From positions 1 through 6,104 of the forward strand of contig JAKOQD010000199.1 of NCBI GenBank assembly GCA_029778515.1: DNA of 6,104 nucleotides, written 5' to 3'. The position numbers and the translations under genes were made by a program. Each line of letters starts with the position of its first letter. Positions within the stretch are counted from its first letter, which is position 1. Under the pieces are notes generated by a model. The model worked only from the letters and a program-made list of their open reading frames with translations, was not told the DNA's origin and ran no database searches. This DNA is from Actinomycetes bacterium. GTDB taxonomy: Bacteria; Actinomycetota; Actinomycetes; Propionibacteriales; Propionibacteriaceae. Shown here one piece after another: positions 5,107-6,104 of the stretch.

Positions 5107-6104
5107 TCAGGGCGTCGGCGCTATCGTCGGCCGCCGCCAGGCGCCCAGCAGCAACCCCACGCCTGCCAGCACGGCACCGAGTACCAGCAGGTAGAGCGGG
5201 ATCGACGTCGGAATCCCCAGGTGCACGGTGATCCCCAGGATGCGGGACAGGCCCAGCGGCAGCAGCGCCATCTGGTTGTTGAACGTCGTGAGCGCGGTTT
5301 CCAGGCCGGAGACCTGCATGAGCGCCCCGAGCCCGAGCACAGGAGCGGCGATCCCGAGCAGCACGCGACCCAACGACGCCCGCCGGCCGAGCCCGTACGG
5401 GCCACGCAACACCACATACGTCACCCAGAACAACCACAGGAACGCCGCCACACTCAGCGTCACGTACACCGTGCGGTAGGTCTCGTCGGTCCAGAACCGG
5501 TACCAGTAGAACAACGGTCCGCGCAGCACGACGACCAGTGACAGCAACACAGTCTTGAGCAGGAACGCGCCCCCGAGGGCGGCGTAGAGCGGGAAGGGGT
5601 CGCGTCCTCGTACCAGTAGCCGCACCGCCACGGTGAAGGCCGCCATGGAACCGATCGTGGCCAGTAGGTAACTCCATGACAACCAGCCGGAGAAAGCACC
5701 CCGGGAGGCGATGAGCAGCACCGCCGGCACCACCCACACCCACTTCGGTCCTGTCTCAGGCAGCCGCCATGGCCGCGTCGCACCGATCAGCAAACCCCGC
5801 GCCGCCGGGCGTCCGAGCAGAGCGAGCACCACGATGGCGACGATCGCGATCAACACCGCCAGCGTGACGAGCTGCGAGGACCGCGTGCGCTCGGCGTGCG
5901 CGAAACCGACGTCCACGGCGCCGAACTCGTAGGCCGGGGTGTCCAGATCGCCCGCATACGTCGCGAGGTGCTGTGCCACCGCCGCGTCATAGGCGGCCTT
6001 GTCGGCCTGCCACTGCTGCCATGCCTGGGAACTGCCCGTGTCGAGCCAGTCGTAGTAGGACAGGAAAGCCGCCCGGAACGCGCCGAGGGTGCCGAACAGA
6101 TCCA
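5107..6104 (-). CDS. Polytopic membrane protein of unknown function, N-terminus outside the window
   Basis: An open frame of 331 codons runs from the right window edge to a TGA at 5109-5107. Third codon positions stay GC-rich up to the edge, so the gene starts beyond 6104; the in-frame GTG at 5979 is probably internal. The visible part begins with about 75 soluble, aromatic-rich residues (SYYDWLDTGSSQAWQQWQ, then a predicted helix AYDAAVAQHLATYAGDL). About eight hydrophobic segments follow, at residues near 77-97, 120-138, 142-163, 175-193, 211-232, 247-265, 279-297 and 301-322. A charged, tryptophan- and tyrosine-rich loop (FYWYRFWTDETYRT) lies between the fourth and fifth. The protein ends in a short polar tail. 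No catalytic motif, transporter signature or conserved family pattern is recognised. It may be a transport, polymer-assembly or signalling membrane protein, but no function is assigned. Confidence 0.75.
   Translation of the reverse strand, partial: DLFGTLGAFRAAFLSYYDWLDTGSSQAWQQWQADKAAYDAAVAQHLATYAGDLDTPAYEFGAVDVGFAHAERTRSSQLVTLAVLIAIVAIVVLALLGRPAARGLLIGATRPWRLPETGPKWVWVVPAVLLIASRGAFSGWLSWSYLLATIGSMAAFTVAVRLLVRGRDPFPLYAALGGAFLLKTVLLSLVVVLRGPLFYWYRFWTDETYRTVYVTLSVAAFLWLFWVTYVVLRGPYGLGRRASLGRVLLGIAAPVLGLGALMQVSGLETALTTFNNQMALLPLGLSRILGITVHLGIPTSIPLYLLVLGAVLAGVGLLLGAWRRPTIAPTP

Noticed and set aside
1..6104. Search by eye for CRISPR repeats, tRNAs, integrase sites, IS ends or phage genes.
   Set aside because: No regularly spaced direct repeats, cloverleaf-like segments or transposase/integrase motifs were seen; the only notable repeats are the inverted repeats listed.

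Overview
The window looks like chromosomal DNA of a high-GC actinobacterium (Actinomycetota). Base composition is very GC-rich, coding frames strongly prefer G or C at the third codon position, three of the six starts chosen here are GTG, and every recognisable family is common in soil or environmental actinobacteria. I cannot name the genus. There are six protein genes, two of them cut by the window edges. I see no rRNA, tRNA, CRISPR array or insertion sequence, and no gene-free stretch longer than about 110 bases.

Layout. Left block, minus strand: a secreted subtilisin-type protease (1917-3290), then a FIST-domain sensor protein (536-1831), then the first 179 codons of a threonine dehydratase (1-539), which leaves the window at position 1. 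The FIST and dehydratase genes overlap by four bases (GTGA) and almost certainly form a coupled operon. Middle, plus strand: a MarR-family repressor (3401-3820) runs straight into a DHA3/MFS_3-type drug efflux permease (ending at 5007). The MarR gene diverges from the protease gene across a 110-base AT-richer promoter region. Right block, minus strand: a polytopic membrane protein of unknown function (5107 to beyond 6104), convergent with the permease.

How the genes may work together. MarR plus efflux pump is a classic ligand-responsive export module, and an ATATCG-N7-CGATAT inverted repeat in the divergent promoter region is a plausible MarR operator that could also control the protease. FIST domains have been proposed to sense small ligands such as amino acids. 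Tight coupling of one to an amino-acid deaminase suggests a sensor or regulator of threonine/serine catabolism, or of isoleucine synthesis.

Most unusual structure: the 99-base gap between the convergent permease and membrane-protein genes is almost entirely one long imperfect palindrome (5010-5099). It can form a stem of about 29 positions on the permease transcript, and its G-U pairs favour folding of the plus-strand RNA. I found no clear sign of a wholly new defence or mobile system; the rest is ordinary actinobacterial gene content with a few regulatory and start-site puzzles.
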